From: CAIVVT01 sp052145115
GTDB taxonomy: Bacteria > Acidobacteriota > Terriglobia > Bryobacterales > Bryobacteraceae
Assembly: GCA_052145115.1 (NCBI GenBank)
Contig: JBKQPG010000033.1
Location: 1-64,000 of the forward strand
Length of the DNA: 64,000 nucleotides
Direction of reading: 5' to 3'
The notes beneath the pieces are model-generated. The model searched no databases, had not been told where the DNA came from, and saw only the letters and a list, made by a program, of their open reading frames with translations. Shown here in pieces: positions 1 through 8,030 of the stretch (within the stretch, counting starts at the first letter, position 1; every line of letters starts with the position of its first letter). A program made the translations under genes and the position numbers.

Positions 1-236
1 ACCGAGGGCCGCGGCGCTTGATCGCCAGCCTCTGAACGTCGCGCCGAGGGAACCCAAGCGTGCCGCCGCGGCACGCGCAGAGTGTCCCCTCCGGCCACCC
101 AACCCGCACAGGCCTTCAAGGGAACAACCTGTTGAGACTCCACATCTAGCCCGCGCCGCTTCCCGCGCCCGTCACTCCATCAGGGCGGGCTCGAGCCCAT
201 CGTCTCGTGTCCGCCCTTCTTGCGTCCGCCCGATTC
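1..236. other. Window edge, no gene seen
   Basis: No coding region can be supported here. The one visible structure is a GC-rich hairpin at 58-76 with 9-bp arms (GCGTGCCGC / GCGGCACGC) around a single C. It has no T-run, so I do not call it a terminator. Confidence 0.5.
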
Positions 237-1223
237 TCAGAATCCTTCCGGCGCCACCCGAAACACGCCTTTCCACACCCCGCCCGGCGCCGCCACCGGC
301 AGCTCCTTGAACCAGCCGTCGTGGGCCGCGTTGAAGGCATTGGTTGGGGCGCTCATCGGCTCGAAACAGACGAAGCCTCGCCCCGGCGGCGCATACACCA
401 CGGCCACCGGGTAGGCCTCTCCGTACTCCACAGTGACGCTCTCCTTCGCGCCCTCCAGCCGGAAGCGCGCCCATCCGTCCGCGTCCCGCTTGAGCCCGCC
501 CAGCACGTCGTCCAGCGCAATTCCCTTCAGCGGCTGCGGATCGGCGTACGGGTTCGGGCGCTTCTCGCCAGTCGGGATCAGTCGTTCGTTCAGCACGAAC
601 TTCTCCCGCGCCGGCAGCCGCACTTTCCATTCGTCGCGCGGCGCGTCGTTCACCTGAAAATACGGGTGAAAGCCCAGCGACACCGGCAGCGGCTCGCTGC
701 ACAGGTTCTCGATCCGCGTCTCCACCTCCAGCGCGCCCTCCCGCAGCCGGTGGATCATCGTCACCGTATTGGCGAACGGGAACTGCGCCATCATCTCCGG
801 CTCGCGCCAGAACTCGAAGCTCGACTCCAGCTCCGCCCCCTGCTCGGTCGCTGCTGCGCGCACCGTCCGCCATTGCTTCGCGTACAGCAGCAGGCCGTGA
901 ATCGGCGTGGCTCTCGGCCCCGGGCTGAGATTGCCCAGCTCCGGATTCAGCGTGTACTTTCGTCCGTTGACCCAGTAGCTCAGCCCGTCGATCCGGTTGG
1001 CCCACGGCCATAGGAACGGCACGCCGCCCATCGCCGGATGCCTGGACCACTCGCCCGCGCCCCGGAACGGCGTCCACAACACCGCCTTGCCATGCGCTCT
1101 CATTGCCGTGGCGATGTTGCCCAATTGCGGCGCTACCTGCACCTCGACGTCCTTCGCCGTGTCCCGTAAAGTCAGGATCCGCGCTCCGTCCTCCCACGCC
1201 TCACCGACACTGTAGTGGATCAT
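237..1223 (-). CDS. Aldose 1-epimerase (galactose mutarotase) family protein
   Basis: A 328-residue protein of the galactose mutarotase-like beta-sandwich fold, which interconverts alpha and beta anomers of aldoses. Visible family features are the early substrate-binding stretch GGVPFLWPWANRI, the catalytic-His type segment PIHGLLL near residue 109, and a mid-protein HPYF motif after SLGF. Length is normal for the family. A GGAGG about 10 nt before the ATG supports the start. It is the last gene of the minus-strand run and starts 28 bp after the URO-D-like gene, so it is probably co-transcribed with it. It has no obvious tie to aromatic biosynthesis; the sugar substrate is unknown. Confidence 0.85.
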   Translation of the reverse strand: MIHYSVGEAWEDGARILTLRDTAKDVEVQVAPQLGNIATAMRAHGKAVLWTPFRGAGEWSRHPAMGGVPFLWPWANRIDGLSYWVNGRKYTLNPELGNLSPGPRATPIHGLLLYAKQWRTVRAAATEQGAELESSFEFWREPEMMAQFPFANTVTMIHRLREGALEVETRIENLCSEPLPVSLGFHPYFQVNDAPRDEWKVRLPAREKFVLNERLIPTGEKRPNPYADPQPLKGIALDDVLGGLKRDADGWARFRLEGAKESVTVEYGEAYPVAVVYAPPGRGFVCFEPMSAPTNAFNAAHDGWFKELPVAAPGGVWKGVFRVAPEGF

Positions 1224-1251
1224 CCTTGAGAGCCTCCCGTCCCACGCCCCG

Positions 1252-2295
1252 TTATGCTCTGAACTCGTGCGCCGTCTGGATCGCCATCCGCAGGTTCTCC
1301 AGCGGCGTCTTTGGACTGACCGTGCAATCGGCGCCCAGGATCACATTGGCCGGAGCCTCCCGCAGCACCGTCAGCGCCGCTTTCTTCACCTCTTCCGGAC
1401 TGCCCGTGGTGATTACGCCGAGCCGGTCCAGCCCGCCCATCACCGGCCGCTGGAAGATCTGCGCCGCCTGCCGCAGCGTCAGCCTCTGGCCGTCGGCCGC
1501 CAGCGGCACGTTGACCACCTGTCCCGGGTAGTCCCTGAATCGCGCCTGGAAATCGTCGTAAGTTCCGTCGTAGTCGCACACGTGCATGATGTTGTACCGG
1601 ACCAGTTGCGACACTTCCTTGTACAGCAGCATGTCGTAGTTCTTGATGGTCCGATTGAACAACGCCCGCTCCGCTATCCGGTTCGTTTCCCCGCCCTGCG
1701 TGCACATGTAGAACCCGTCCACGCCCGCCCGCGCGGCCGCCTGCACGAAGTTCATCAGCGACAGCGAAATGTTCTCCAACCCCCGGCACACCGCTTCGGG
1801 ATCCTGCTTGACATGCTCCACCAGGACGTTCCACCCGACGGCCTGCTTCGCCAATTGGTAATGCGAATACAGCGTCTGGATGATCGGCGCCTCCGCCTTT
1901 GCTTCCTTGATCAGGTTTTTCAGCAGGTACACCGCCGGCTCAAACCACTGCTCCGTGAGGATCGGCATCTTCGACCAATCCCCGGGCGTCTTGATTTCAT
2001 CGTTGTGCGGCAGCTCCACCTCATCGAACTGGATCTTGACGAAATCCATTCCGGTGGCGCGGAAGTAGTTGAGATGCGCCTTGACCGCCGCATCGCCTCG
2101 CACCCCGAAATGCATGAAGAAGCCCGCCGGAACGTAGCCCGGCCTCGCGGACATGTCCAGAACCTCTGCCATCAGGTCGCGCTTCGACTTGCCCGCGCCC
2201 CGCGCCAGGCTCCGCGCCGGCGCCGCCGCGGCCATCGCCCCGGCGGCCGCTAATGATGCCCTCTGGATGAAAGATCTTCTCGTCGCTGTTGTCAT
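1252..2295 (-). CDS. Uroporphyrinogen decarboxylase-like protein with Tat signal
   Basis: A 347-residue protein with a twin-arginine type N-terminus (TATRRSFIQRA followed by an alanine-rich stretch), so probably exported. The rest resembles the URO-D (beta/alpha)8 superfamily: a conserved C-terminal segment reads VILGADCTVSPKTPLENLRM, and the middle has the HVCDYDG and GLDRLGVI type strand ends. True heme-pathway HemE is cytoplasmic, so a Tat signal argues against that role; exported URO-D paralogues are common in Acidobacteria and Planctomycetes with unknown substrates. A strong GGGGGAG lies before the ATG. It starts 36 bp after tyrA and so probably shares its transcript. A second Tat-bearing URO-D-like protein is at 40349-41344. 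Confidence 0.75.
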   Translation of the reverse strand: MTTATRRSFIQRASLAAAGAMAAAAPARSLARGAGKSKRDLMAEVLDMSARPGYVPAGFFMHFGVRGDAAVKAHLNYFRATGMDFVKIQFDEVELPHNDEIKTPGDWSKMPILTEQWFEPAVYLLKNLIKEAKAEAPIIQTLYSHYQLAKQAVGWNVLVEHVKQDPEAVCRGLENISLSLMNFVQAAARAGVDGFYMCTQGGETNRIAERALFNRTIKNYDMLLYKEVSQLVRYNIMHVCDYDGTYDDFQARFRDYPGQVVNVPLAADGQRLTLRQAAQIFQRPVMGGLDRLGVITTGSPEEVKKAALTVLREAPANVILGADCTVSPKTPLENLRMAIQTAHEFRA

Positions 2296-2331
2296 CGTTT
2301 CTCCCCCTGAGACGGCGCTCCATCTTTGGCG

Positions 2332-3180
2332 TTATCCCGCGCTCGTCCTTCGCACTTCCGCCGCGAACTCCGCGCCTTGCTGGAACGCCTCTTCCAGTTC
2401 CCCCGCCTCCAGCAGCCTCTGCGTTGTTCCCAATTCTTCCTGGAACTCGCCCAGCGCCTCGGCGATACAGTCGCCATTCGTCGCCAGAATGTCCTTCCAG
2501 ATCGGCCACGCGCTCAGCGCCAGCCGCGTCATGTCCGTCAGCCCCGGACCCGCCGCCCCGGCCACCGCCGCGCGATCCGCCCTCGCCCCCAGCCCCCGCG
2601 CCAGCGTCGTCGCCAGCATCTGCGGCAGATGCGACGACCGCGCCACCCGCCGGTCGTGTTCCTCTGCCGAGCACACCCTCACCTGCGCCCCGATCCGCTC
2701 CAGCCACGTCAGAAACTCCCGCGCCTGCGGCTTTTCCAGCTCCTCCGCGCCCCGCGGCGTCACCAGCCACGGCCGCCCGCGATACAGCTCCGCCTCCGCC
2801 GCTTCCACGCCCCGGCTCTCCTTGCCGGCCATCGGATGCCCGCCCAGAAAGGCGCTGCCCAGCGCCCGCGTTCCGCACTCGACAATGCGCCGCTTGGTGC
2901 TGCCGGCGTCGGTCACCAGCGCCCCCGGCCGCACCTTCCCCGCGAGTTTTGGCAGCGTCTCGAGAATCACCGCAATCGGCTGCGCCAGCAACACCAGGTC
3001 GGCTTCAGCCGCCGCCTGCTCCAGGCTCACGCCCTCATCGATAGCGCCCCGCGCGACCGCCTTCGCGATCGTCCCCGCCGAACTCACGCCCACGATGCGT
3101 CCCTCGAATCCGGCCGCCCTCAGCGCCAGCCCGAACGACCCGCCGATCAATCCCACCCCGGCGATGGCAACCGTCTTCAT
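2332..3180 (-). CDS. tyrA: Prephenate dehydrogenase
   Basis: This enzyme oxidatively decarboxylates prephenate to 4-hydroxyphenylpyruvate with NAD+, the committed step to tyrosine. The N-terminal Rossmann motif AGVGLIGGSFGLALR is plain at residues 7-21, followed by TDAGSTKR and the GGHPMAGKE segment typical of TyrA. At 282 residues it is the short form without an ACT regulatory domain. GGGAGAGG precedes the ATG. It follows aroF by 13 bp, and with aroF and the separate chorismate mutase gene gives a complete route from erythrose-4-phosphate condensation to the tyrosine precursor in one operon, apart from the common shikimate steps. Confidence 0.92.
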   Translation of the reverse strand: MKTVAIAGVGLIGGSFGLALRAAGFEGRIVGVSSAGTIAKAVARGAIDEGVSLEQAAAEADLVLLAQPIAVILETLPKLAGKVRPGALVTDAGSTKRRIVECGTRALGSAFLGGHPMAGKESRGVEAAEAELYRGRPWLVTPRGAEELEKPQAREFLTWLERIGAQVRVCSAEEHDRRVARSSHLPQMLATTLARGLGARADRAAVAGAAGPGLTDMTRLALSAWPIWKDILATNGDCIAEALGEFQEELGTTQRLLEAGELEEAFQQGAEFAAEVRRTSAG

Positions 3181-3193
3181 GCCTCTCCCACCG

Positions 3194-4207
3194 TCAAACG
3201 CTCCGCCCCACCGCCTCCGCGATCCTTCTCAACTGCCTCATCAGCTCCTCGAACTGCGCCGGGTTCAGCGCGTGCGCCCCCTCGCCCAGCACGCCGTCCG
3301 GATCCTGATGCACATCCACCAGCAGCCCGTCCGCGCCCGCCGCCACCGCCGCCCGCGCCATCGGCGCCACCTTATCGCGCCGCCCCGTCCCTTGCGATGG
3401 ATCCACCACAATCGGCAGATGCGACAGCTTCTTCACCGTCGGAATCGCCGTCAGGTCCAGCGTGTTGTGCGCCGGCGGCTCGAAGCTCCGGATCCCGCGC
3501 TCGCACAGGATCACGCTGTAATTTCCGCCCGTCAGGATGTACTCGGCCGCGCTCAGCCACTCCTCCACCGTCGCCGCCGGCCCGCGCTTCAGCAGCACCG
3601 GCCGCTCGCGCCGCCCCAGTGCGCTCAGCAGCGGATAATTCTGCATGTTGCGCGACCCCACCAGCAGCAGGTCCACGTATTGCTCCATCATCGGCGCCTG
3701 CGCCGCATCGACAATCTCGCTGACCACCCCCAGCCCATTTCTGTCCGCCGCCCGCCGCAGCAGCTTGAGCGACTCCTCGCTCAACCCCTGCCACACGTAC
3801 GGCGACATCCGCTGCTTGAACGCCCCGGCCCGCAGAAACGTGGCCCCGGCTCGCGCCAGCGCCTCCGCCGCGCGCTCGATCTGCTCCTCGCTCTCCACGC
3901 TCGTCGGTCCGGCCAGAACAACCACCCGCGGTCCGCCGACTATGGTCCGGCCGAATGCAATCACCGTGTCCTCAACGCGAAACGCCCGGCTGGCCAGCTT
4001 GTACGGCGCGATCACGCGATGGCATTCCTTCACCCCCGGCAGCACCTCGAACTCCGCCGGCTCGAAATCCTCGTTCGGCCCCACCGCGCCCAGCACCGTG
4101 TGCACCGCCCCCGTCGAGCGGTGCACGGAGAAACCGAGATCCACCAGCTTTTCGATGATGCCTTCCACCTGTGCTTCGGTGGCGCCCCGCTCCATGATGA
4201 TGATCAC
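3194..4207 (-). CDS. aroF: 3-deoxy-7-phosphoheptulonate (DAHP) synthase, AroF/KDOPS-like type
   Basis: It condenses phosphoenolpyruvate and erythrose-4-phosphate into DAHP, the first step of aromatic biosynthesis. The 337-residue protein has an N-terminal ferredoxin-like regulatory domain (about residues 1-70, starting MIIIMERGATEAQVEGII) and then the barrel, with AGPTSVESEEQI, LRAGAFKQR and the C-terminal PIVVDPSQGTGRRDKV and LLVDVHQDPD segments. This is the Thermotoga-type layout of DAHP synthase. The start is GTG, overlapping the chorismate mutase stop as GTGA, with AAGGAG just upstream, so translation is probably coupled. Feedback control through the N-terminal domain is an inference from the family. 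Confidence 0.92.
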   Translation of the reverse strand: MIIIMERGATEAQVEGIIEKLVDLGFSVHRSTGAVHTVLGAVGPNEDFEPAEFEVLPGVKECHRVIAPYKLASRAFRVEDTVIAFGRTIVGGPRVVVLAGPTSVESEEQIERAAEALARAGATFLRAGAFKQRMSPYVWQGLSEESLKLLRRAADRNGLGVVSEIVDAAQAPMMEQYVDLLLVGSRNMQNYPLLSALGRRERPVLLKRGPAATVEEWLSAAEYILTGGNYSVILCERGIRSFEPPAHNTLDLTAIPTVKKLSHLPIVVDPSQGTGRRDKVAPMARAAVAAGADGLLVDVHQDPDGVLGEGAHALNPAQFEELMRQLRRIAEAVGRSV

Positions 4208-4542
4208 CGCTTCTCTCCTTCGCTCTGCGGCACGCCCTGGGCCTGGCGCTGCGCCCGCCGCATCCGCTCCCGCTGCAAGCTGCGCATCTCGTCAATGATG
4301 CGCTCGTACAGCCGCCGCACCGCGTCGTCCGGCAGCGGCCCGCGGTTATGCTCCAGCACGTTCGAGAACACCAGCTCCTCGCGCTTCGGCTCGTAAATCG
4401 GAATCGAAGCCACGCGCTTGATGTCGCCGATCTCCTCCACCACCTGCGCGCGGGCATTGAACAGCGCCAGCAACTGCAGGTCCAGCTCGTCAATGTCCGC
4501 CCGCAGCTTGTCCAGCGCCGCCTGGCCTTCGTCCGGGGTCAT
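4204..4542 (-). CDS. aroQ: Chorismate mutase, AroQ (all-helical) type
   Basis: A 112-residue protein that rearranges chorismate to prephenate. The family pattern is clear: LDKLRADIDELDLQLLALFNARAQ, then EIGDIKR, then the P-I-YEPKREE stretch with the conserved arginine and lysine residues. It is a free-standing enzyme rather than a fusion to prephenate dehydratase or TyrA. The start codon overlaps the trpA stop (ATGA), and its own stop overlaps the aroF start, so trpA-aroQ-aroF are tightly coupled. The C-terminal tail after residue 90 is basic and glutamine-rich and is probably not part of the catalytic fold. Confidence 0.88.
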   Translation of the reverse strand: MTPDEGQAALDKLRADIDELDLQLLALFNARAQVVEEIGDIKRVASIPIYEPKREELVFSNVLEHNRGPLPDDAVRRLYERIIDEMRSLQRERMRRAQRQAQGVPQSEGEKR

Positions 4543-5432
4543 TGCCCGCGCTCCTGCTCGCCCGCCGAAGCATTGCGAAGGCGGGCTTCATCGGCCGAAG
4601 CACCGCGAGGGAGGGGTTTACCCGCCGTAGCCATGCGAAGGCGGGTTAGCTCCGCCATGTAGCGTTCCAGCCGCTCCTCAATCCCCGCCGCCCCCGGCTC
4701 CGCATCCACAATCCGCATGATCGCGCTGCCCACCACCGCCCCATCGGCATAGCCCGCGATCGCCTCGACGTGTTCCCGCGTCGACACGCCGAACCCCACC
4801 GCCAGCGGCTTGTCGGTCAATGCCCGCAGCTTCCGGCACAGCTCCTCGACGCCCGCCGCCAGCGTCGCCCTCTCGCCCGTCACGCCCGTCCGCGACACCA
4901 CGTACACGAAGCCGCTGGAATACTCCGCCACCAGCTTCAACCTCCGTTCCGTGCTCGTCGGCGCTGCCAGAAAAATCGTGTCCAGCCCGTGCTCCCTCAG
5001 TTGCGCCACCGGCCCCGCGGCCTCTTCCACGCTCAGGTCCGTCAGCAGTACGCCGTCCACCCCCACGGCGCGCGCGTCTGCGGCGAGCCGCTCCCAGCCA
5101 TACCGCAGCAGCGGGTTCAGGTAGCTGAACAGCACCATCGGCATCTGGCTCTTCTCGCGAATCCGGCGCGCAATCTCCAGTACCGCCGCGACGTCGGTCC
5201 CCGCCTCCAGCGCCCGCTGCGAAGCCTGCTGGATCACTGGCCCGTCCGCGATCGGATCGGAAAAAGGAACGCCCAACTCCAGTACGTCCGCCCCGCCGCG
5301 CTCCAGTGCAGCCGCCAGCGCCGGCGTCCGCTCCGGCTGCGGATCCCCCGCCGTCAGATACGCCACCAGCGCCGTCCGCCCGTCTTCCTTGCGCTCCGCA
5401 AACCGTCGCGCGATCCGTCCACTCGATTCCAT
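4539..5432 (-). CDS. trpA: Tryptophan synthase alpha subunit with repeat-derived C-terminal tail
   Basis: The alpha subunit cleaves indole-3-glycerol phosphate to indole, which is channelled to TrpB. The catalytic motif LELGVPFSDPIADGP is present (E52 and D63 counted from the ATG), as is the phosphate-binding VGFGVST segment. I take the ATG at 5432, preceded by GGTGAG, rather than the in-frame TTG at 5444. The protein is about 297 residues against a usual 260-270. The surplus is a low-complexity tail after MAELTRLRMATAG, encoded by three copies of an inverted-repeat element at 4561-4651. trpB is not adjacent: about 3 kb of accessory DNA separates the two, so trpA probably needs its own promoter or read-through. 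Confidence 0.93.
   Translation of the reverse strand: MESSGRIARRFAERKEDGRTALVAYLTAGDPQPERTPALAAALERGGADVLELGVPFSDPIADGPVIQQASQRALEAGTDVAAVLEIARRIREKSQMPMVLFSYLNPLLRYGWERLAADARAVGVDGVLLTDLSVEEAAGPVAQLREHGLDTIFLAAPTSTERRLKLVAEYSSGFVYVVSRTGVTGERATLAAGVEELCRKLRALTDKPLAVGFGVSTREHVEAIAGYADGAVVGSAIMRIVDAEPGAAGIEERLERYMAELTRLRMATAGKPLPRGASADEARLRNASAGEQERGQ
4561..4651. repeat. Three tandem palindromic units inside the trpA 3' end
   Basis: Three imperfect units of 31, 29 and 31 bp (4561-4591, 4592-4620, 4621-4651). Units 1 and 3 start CCCGCCG and carry GCGAAGGCGGG, so each can fold as a CCCGCC/GGCGGG hairpin; unit 2 is degenerate (GGCCGAAGCACCGCGAGGGAGGGG). Together they add about 30 in-frame codons to trpA. 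I recall similar CCCGCCGAAG...GCGAAGGCGGG elements dispersed in intergenic DNA of several phyla, but no second locus is visible in this window. Confidence 0.75.
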
Positions 5433-5712
5433 CGTTCTCACCAACTTAACATCTACGCCGCATGTCGTCCGAACCGGCGCGCCTTCCCAGCCGGATTGGC
5501 ACAGCCTCGATGTCCGCGCCCCGTCTCCGACATCCGTCGGAACAGGCCCTGCGCCAAGCTTGCGAAAAGGATACGCCGGCAGGCCGCGAGGCTCCTCAGA
5601 TCACTTGAGAAAGAGGTCTGCAGGCCGTCAATTCCCAACTGTGCCCAAGGTTGGCCGCGATGCGCTATGGTCGTATTGACTGAGAATCGTATTTCGGACA
5701 GGACGAGATTGA
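5433..5712. other. Spacer between trpA and the DUF262 gene
   Basis: This 280-bp gap between divergently transcribed genes must hold the DUF262 promoter, and probably one for trpA now that trpA is cut off from trpB. I see no strong -35/-10 pair that I would defend. An open frame on the minus strand runs through it but overlaps the DUF262 start and looks like no protein. Confidence 0.4.
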
Positions 5713-6855
5713 ATGGCACAGCAAAGCAAGAGACCCAGAGAGGCGAGACTGGGACAATCACAGCTCGATGAGGAGCCCGTGGACGATCTTGACGAGGCGC
5801 TAGAGGTCATCCCCTGTACCTACTCAATAACATCATATGGGGCTGACTACCCGGTGGACTCCCTCGTAAAGCGGCTCAAGGCACGGGACATTCTTGTGCC
5901 GAGATTCACAGGGGAAGAGCCAGAAAACACGGACCTGGTTGGATTCCAGCGGGAGTACGTTTGGCCCCGTCCCAAGGCCGATCGCTTTGTCGAGTCCCTG
6001 TTGCTTGGATTGCCCGTTCCGGGGATCTTCCTCGTGAAGGAGCCCTCCGGGCGGCTGTTGGTCCTCGATGGGCATCAGAGACTCTATACGTTGCGCTCAT
6101 TCTACGGAGGCGTCATCCAAGGCGAAGAATACCGACTGTCAGACGTGCAAGAACGGTTCGCTGGGAAGCGCTATGAAGATCTGGACACGGAAGACCGGCG
6201 GAGACTCGATGACAGCATTATCCACGCAACAATTGTTCGGCAGGATGAACCCACCGACGATCAGAGCAGCATATACGTGATCTTCGAGCGCTTGAACACA
6301 GGTGGCGTCAACCTGCAACCCCAGGAAATTCGGGTGGCCCTTTATCACGGGCAATTCGGAGAGGTTCTACGTAGCCTGAACGAGGATCCTTCCTGGCGGC
6401 ACCTCTATGGGAAAAAGTCCCGGCGACTAAAGGACATGGAGATGATTCTCCGGTTCTTTGCGTTCCTGTATTACGCTCACAAGTATCAGAGCCCGATGAA
6501 GGATTTCCTCAACCGCTACATGGCTACGAATCGTCATCTGAAGCGGCAGCCCAAGGAAGAGCTGAGCCAAATCTTCACCGATACGAGCGCCACGATTCTC
6601 AAAGGAATAGGCGCTAAGGCATTTCGTCCTGAGCGCGCGGTGAACGCTGCGGTCGTCGATTCGGTCATGGCTGGAGTAGCGAAGAGGATACTCGCCAAAG
6701 GTCCGATCAAGAGGCCCGGCGCGCTAAAGACCCACTTCGAGAAGCTGATGAGCGATGAGGCCTACCGGTCAGCGACCGAGACGGGCACCGCACAAGAAGC
6801 AAACGTGAAGAACAGACTGGAAAAGGCTGAGGCCGCGTTCGCTAATATCCCATGA
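5713..6855 (+). CDS. DUF262 (ParB-like / GmrSD N-terminal) domain protein
   Basis: A 380-residue DUF262 protein. The family signature is complete: FQREYVW at 78-84, then LLLGLPVPGIFL, then DGHQRL at 119-124 (most members have DGQQR), and FERLNTGGVNLQPQEIR from 191. DUF262 forms the N-terminal ParB/Srx-like, nucleotide-hydrolysing half of type IV restriction enzymes such as GmrSD. Here the HNH-type DUF1524 half is missing and the C-terminus is a helical tail ending at the next gene. The stop overlaps the start of a HEPN gene (ATGA), so the two are co-translated and probably act together, with HEPN perhaps replacing DUF1524 as effector. G+C is visibly lower than in the flanking trp genes, pointing to horizontal transfer. 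The role in defence is inferred. Confidence 0.85.
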   Translation: MAQQSKRPREARLGQSQLDEEPVDDLDEALEVIPCTYSITSYGADYPVDSLVKRLKARDILVPRFTGEEPENTDLVGFQREYVWPRPKADRFVESLLLGLPVPGIFLVKEPSGRLLVLDGHQRLYTLRSFYGGVIQGEEYRLSDVQERFAGKRYEDLDTEDRRRLDDSIIHATIVRQDEPTDDQSSIYVIFERLNTGGVNLQPQEIRVALYHGQFGEVLRSLNEDPSWRHLYGKKSRRLKDMEMILRFFAFLYYAHKYQSPMKDFLNRYMATNRHLKRQPKEELSQIFTDTSATILKGIGAKAFRPERAVNAAVVDSVMAGVAKRILAKGPIKRPGALKTHFEKLMSDEAYRSATETGTAQEANVKNRLEKAEAAFANIP

Positions 6856-7328
6856 CCGGTCGGGCAGAGGTTACGCGACTGAAGAAGCGATTGGATGACA
6901 CCTTCCAAAGGATCAAGGAGCTTGAATCGAGCCCGGACCTGGAGGTTCGGTCGGATTTTGCTCGTTACCTCTGTGTCCTAGTTTCCGGTTACCTTGAGAA
7001 GGCTGTCATCGAGCTCGTACAGGAGCACGCTAGAACAAATGGCGCGCCCACGTTGCAGCGGTTTGTTGAACAACGCACGCGGCGGTTTGCGAATGCCAAC
7101 TCGAAGCGGCTTCAGGAATTCCTCGGTGCATTCAGTTCCAAATGGCGGGCAGACGCTGAGTCCTTCCTGGTTGAGGACCTCAAGGACGCAGTGGACGGTG
7201 TAATCGGCCTCCGGCACCAGATCGCACATGGCGGATCAGTTAGCGTAACTTATCAACGCATTGCCGAGTACTATACAAGAGTCCAGAAGGTGGTCGACCA
7301 TGTTGCCGACCTATGCGGAGTTCCGTAA
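6852..7328 (+). CDS. HEPN-domain protein (predicted RNase), partner of DUF262
   Basis: A 158-residue, mostly helical protein. The segment GLRHQIAHGGS carries the HEPN R-x4-H motif (R121 and H126), the catalytic signature of HEPN ribonucleases. The surrounding layout (SDFARYLCVLVSGYLEKAV early, then the RHQIAHG helix, then a C-terminal helix) resembles the MAE_28990/RiboL-PSP type of HEPN protein. It starts inside the DUF262 stop codon (ATGA overlap), so stoichiometric co-expression is likely. HEPN proteins act as toxins or effectors in many conflict systems; here DUF262 could be sensor, regulator or neutralising partner. The function is inferred from motif and context only. Confidence 0.8.
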   Translation: MTGRAEVTRLKKRLDDTFQRIKELESSPDLEVRSDFARYLCVLVSGYLEKAVIELVQEHARTNGAPTLQRFVEQRTRRFANANSKRLQEFLGAFSSKWRADAESFLVEDLKDAVDGVIGLRHQIAHGGSVSVTYQRIAEYYTRVQKVVDHVADLCGVP

Positions 7329-7450
7329 ACGCGCGCGACGCCGCGCACCTGCACGAATGGCAAAGGGCAAAGGCGAATCGGACAGCCTGACCCACCCCAC
7401 CGAGGTTCTGCTGAGAAGATGCGTTCGCGCCGCCGCCGCAAGGGCCCGAT

Positions 7451-7792
7451 TCAGACTGTGCCTTGGAGCACGAGCGTCGCGCGTGAGGAGTGCTCCAGTT
7501 CGGCAATCGAGATGGCATGCCGCCGCAGAAGGTCCTCAACCTGAGAGGTGCGGTAGTCGCAGTGCTTGAGCTGGACCACCTTTGGCGGCACGCCGCGGGA
7601 CCTCGCGAGGGCCAGAAAGTCGGAATCGGCGGTCACGATCGTAAACCCGTTGGCCCGCGCATACTCCCAAATGCTCTCGTCCGAAGTGAAGCGCGCGAGA
7701 CCTGTGTCGAAGACATGAACGGAACCGGGGAACAACCCCTCAAGACGGCCAACCAGCTTCGGCGAGAGATTCGCGTCAAACAACAACTTCAA
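7451..7792 (-). CDS. DUF5615 PIN-like toxin
   Basis: A 113-residue PIN-like protein of the DUF5615 family. It begins KLLFDANLSPKLV and continues with VTADSDFLALARSRG, giving the acidic residues (DAN, TADSDF) expected of a PIN nuclease site, and ends with the usual short C-terminal strand (SRATLVLQG). PIN toxins are generally metal-dependent RNases; the target here is unknown. The start codon is TTG and overlaps the stop of the upstream DUF433 gene (TTGA), so translation depends on that gene. DUF433-DUF5615 is a recognised toxin-antitoxin arrangement with the antitoxin first, as here. Confidence 0.85.
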   Translation of the reverse strand: MKLLFDANLSPKLVGRLEGLFPGSVHVFDTGLARFTSDESIWEYARANGFTIVTADSDFLALARSRGVPPKVVQLKHCDYRTSQVEDLLRRHAISIAELEHSSRATLVLQGTV

Positions 7793-8022
7793 CGCGATTT
7801 GCGCTCCCGCCCGGCCTGCGCGGCGTAGGCATAAACCGCGGGGAAATCGGCCTTCTCCAGGTACGGGTAGTCGCGCAGGATCTCATCCTCGGTCATCCCG
7901 GAACCGAGCATATCCAACACGTCCCATACGGTGACGCGCAGTCCACGGATGCAAGGCTGCCCTGAGCGCTGGCCCGGCACAATGGTGATCCGGGATAAGT
8001 CGGCCTTGTCGGCAGTGGCCAT
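7789..8022 (-). CDS. DUF433 antitoxin
   Basis: A 77-residue DUF433 protein with the family core ITIVPGQRSGQPCIRGLRVTVWDVLDML followed by GMTEDEILRDYPYLEKADFPAVYAYA. DUF433 is a small helix-turn-helix fold that serves as antitoxin and probable autorepressor for DUF5615 toxins. It is the first gene of the pair and its stop overlaps the toxin's TTG start. The start codon lies only 8 bp downstream of the stop of a trpB 3' remnant (8031-8105), so the pair sits exactly where a trpB end used to be. Confidence 0.88.
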   Translation of the reverse strand: MATADKADLSRITIVPGQRSGQPCIRGLRVTVWDVLDMLGSGMTEDEILRDYPYLEKADFPAVYAYAAQAGRERKSR

Positions 8023-8030
8023 GAACCATA

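Noticed and set aside
58..76. Hairpin at the window start as a terminator
   Set aside because: Stem is strong but there is no T-run on either strand and no gene end can be assigned to it.
2153..4396. 747-codon plus-strand open frame opposite tyrA and aroF
   Set aside because: Shadow of three well-supported minus-strand genes; low-complexity Pro/Arg/His product.
5453..5761. 102-codon open frame on the minus strand upstream of trpA
   Set aside because: It overlaps the DUF262 start, has no Shine-Dalgarno and reads like random GC-rich translation; antisense/spacer artefact.
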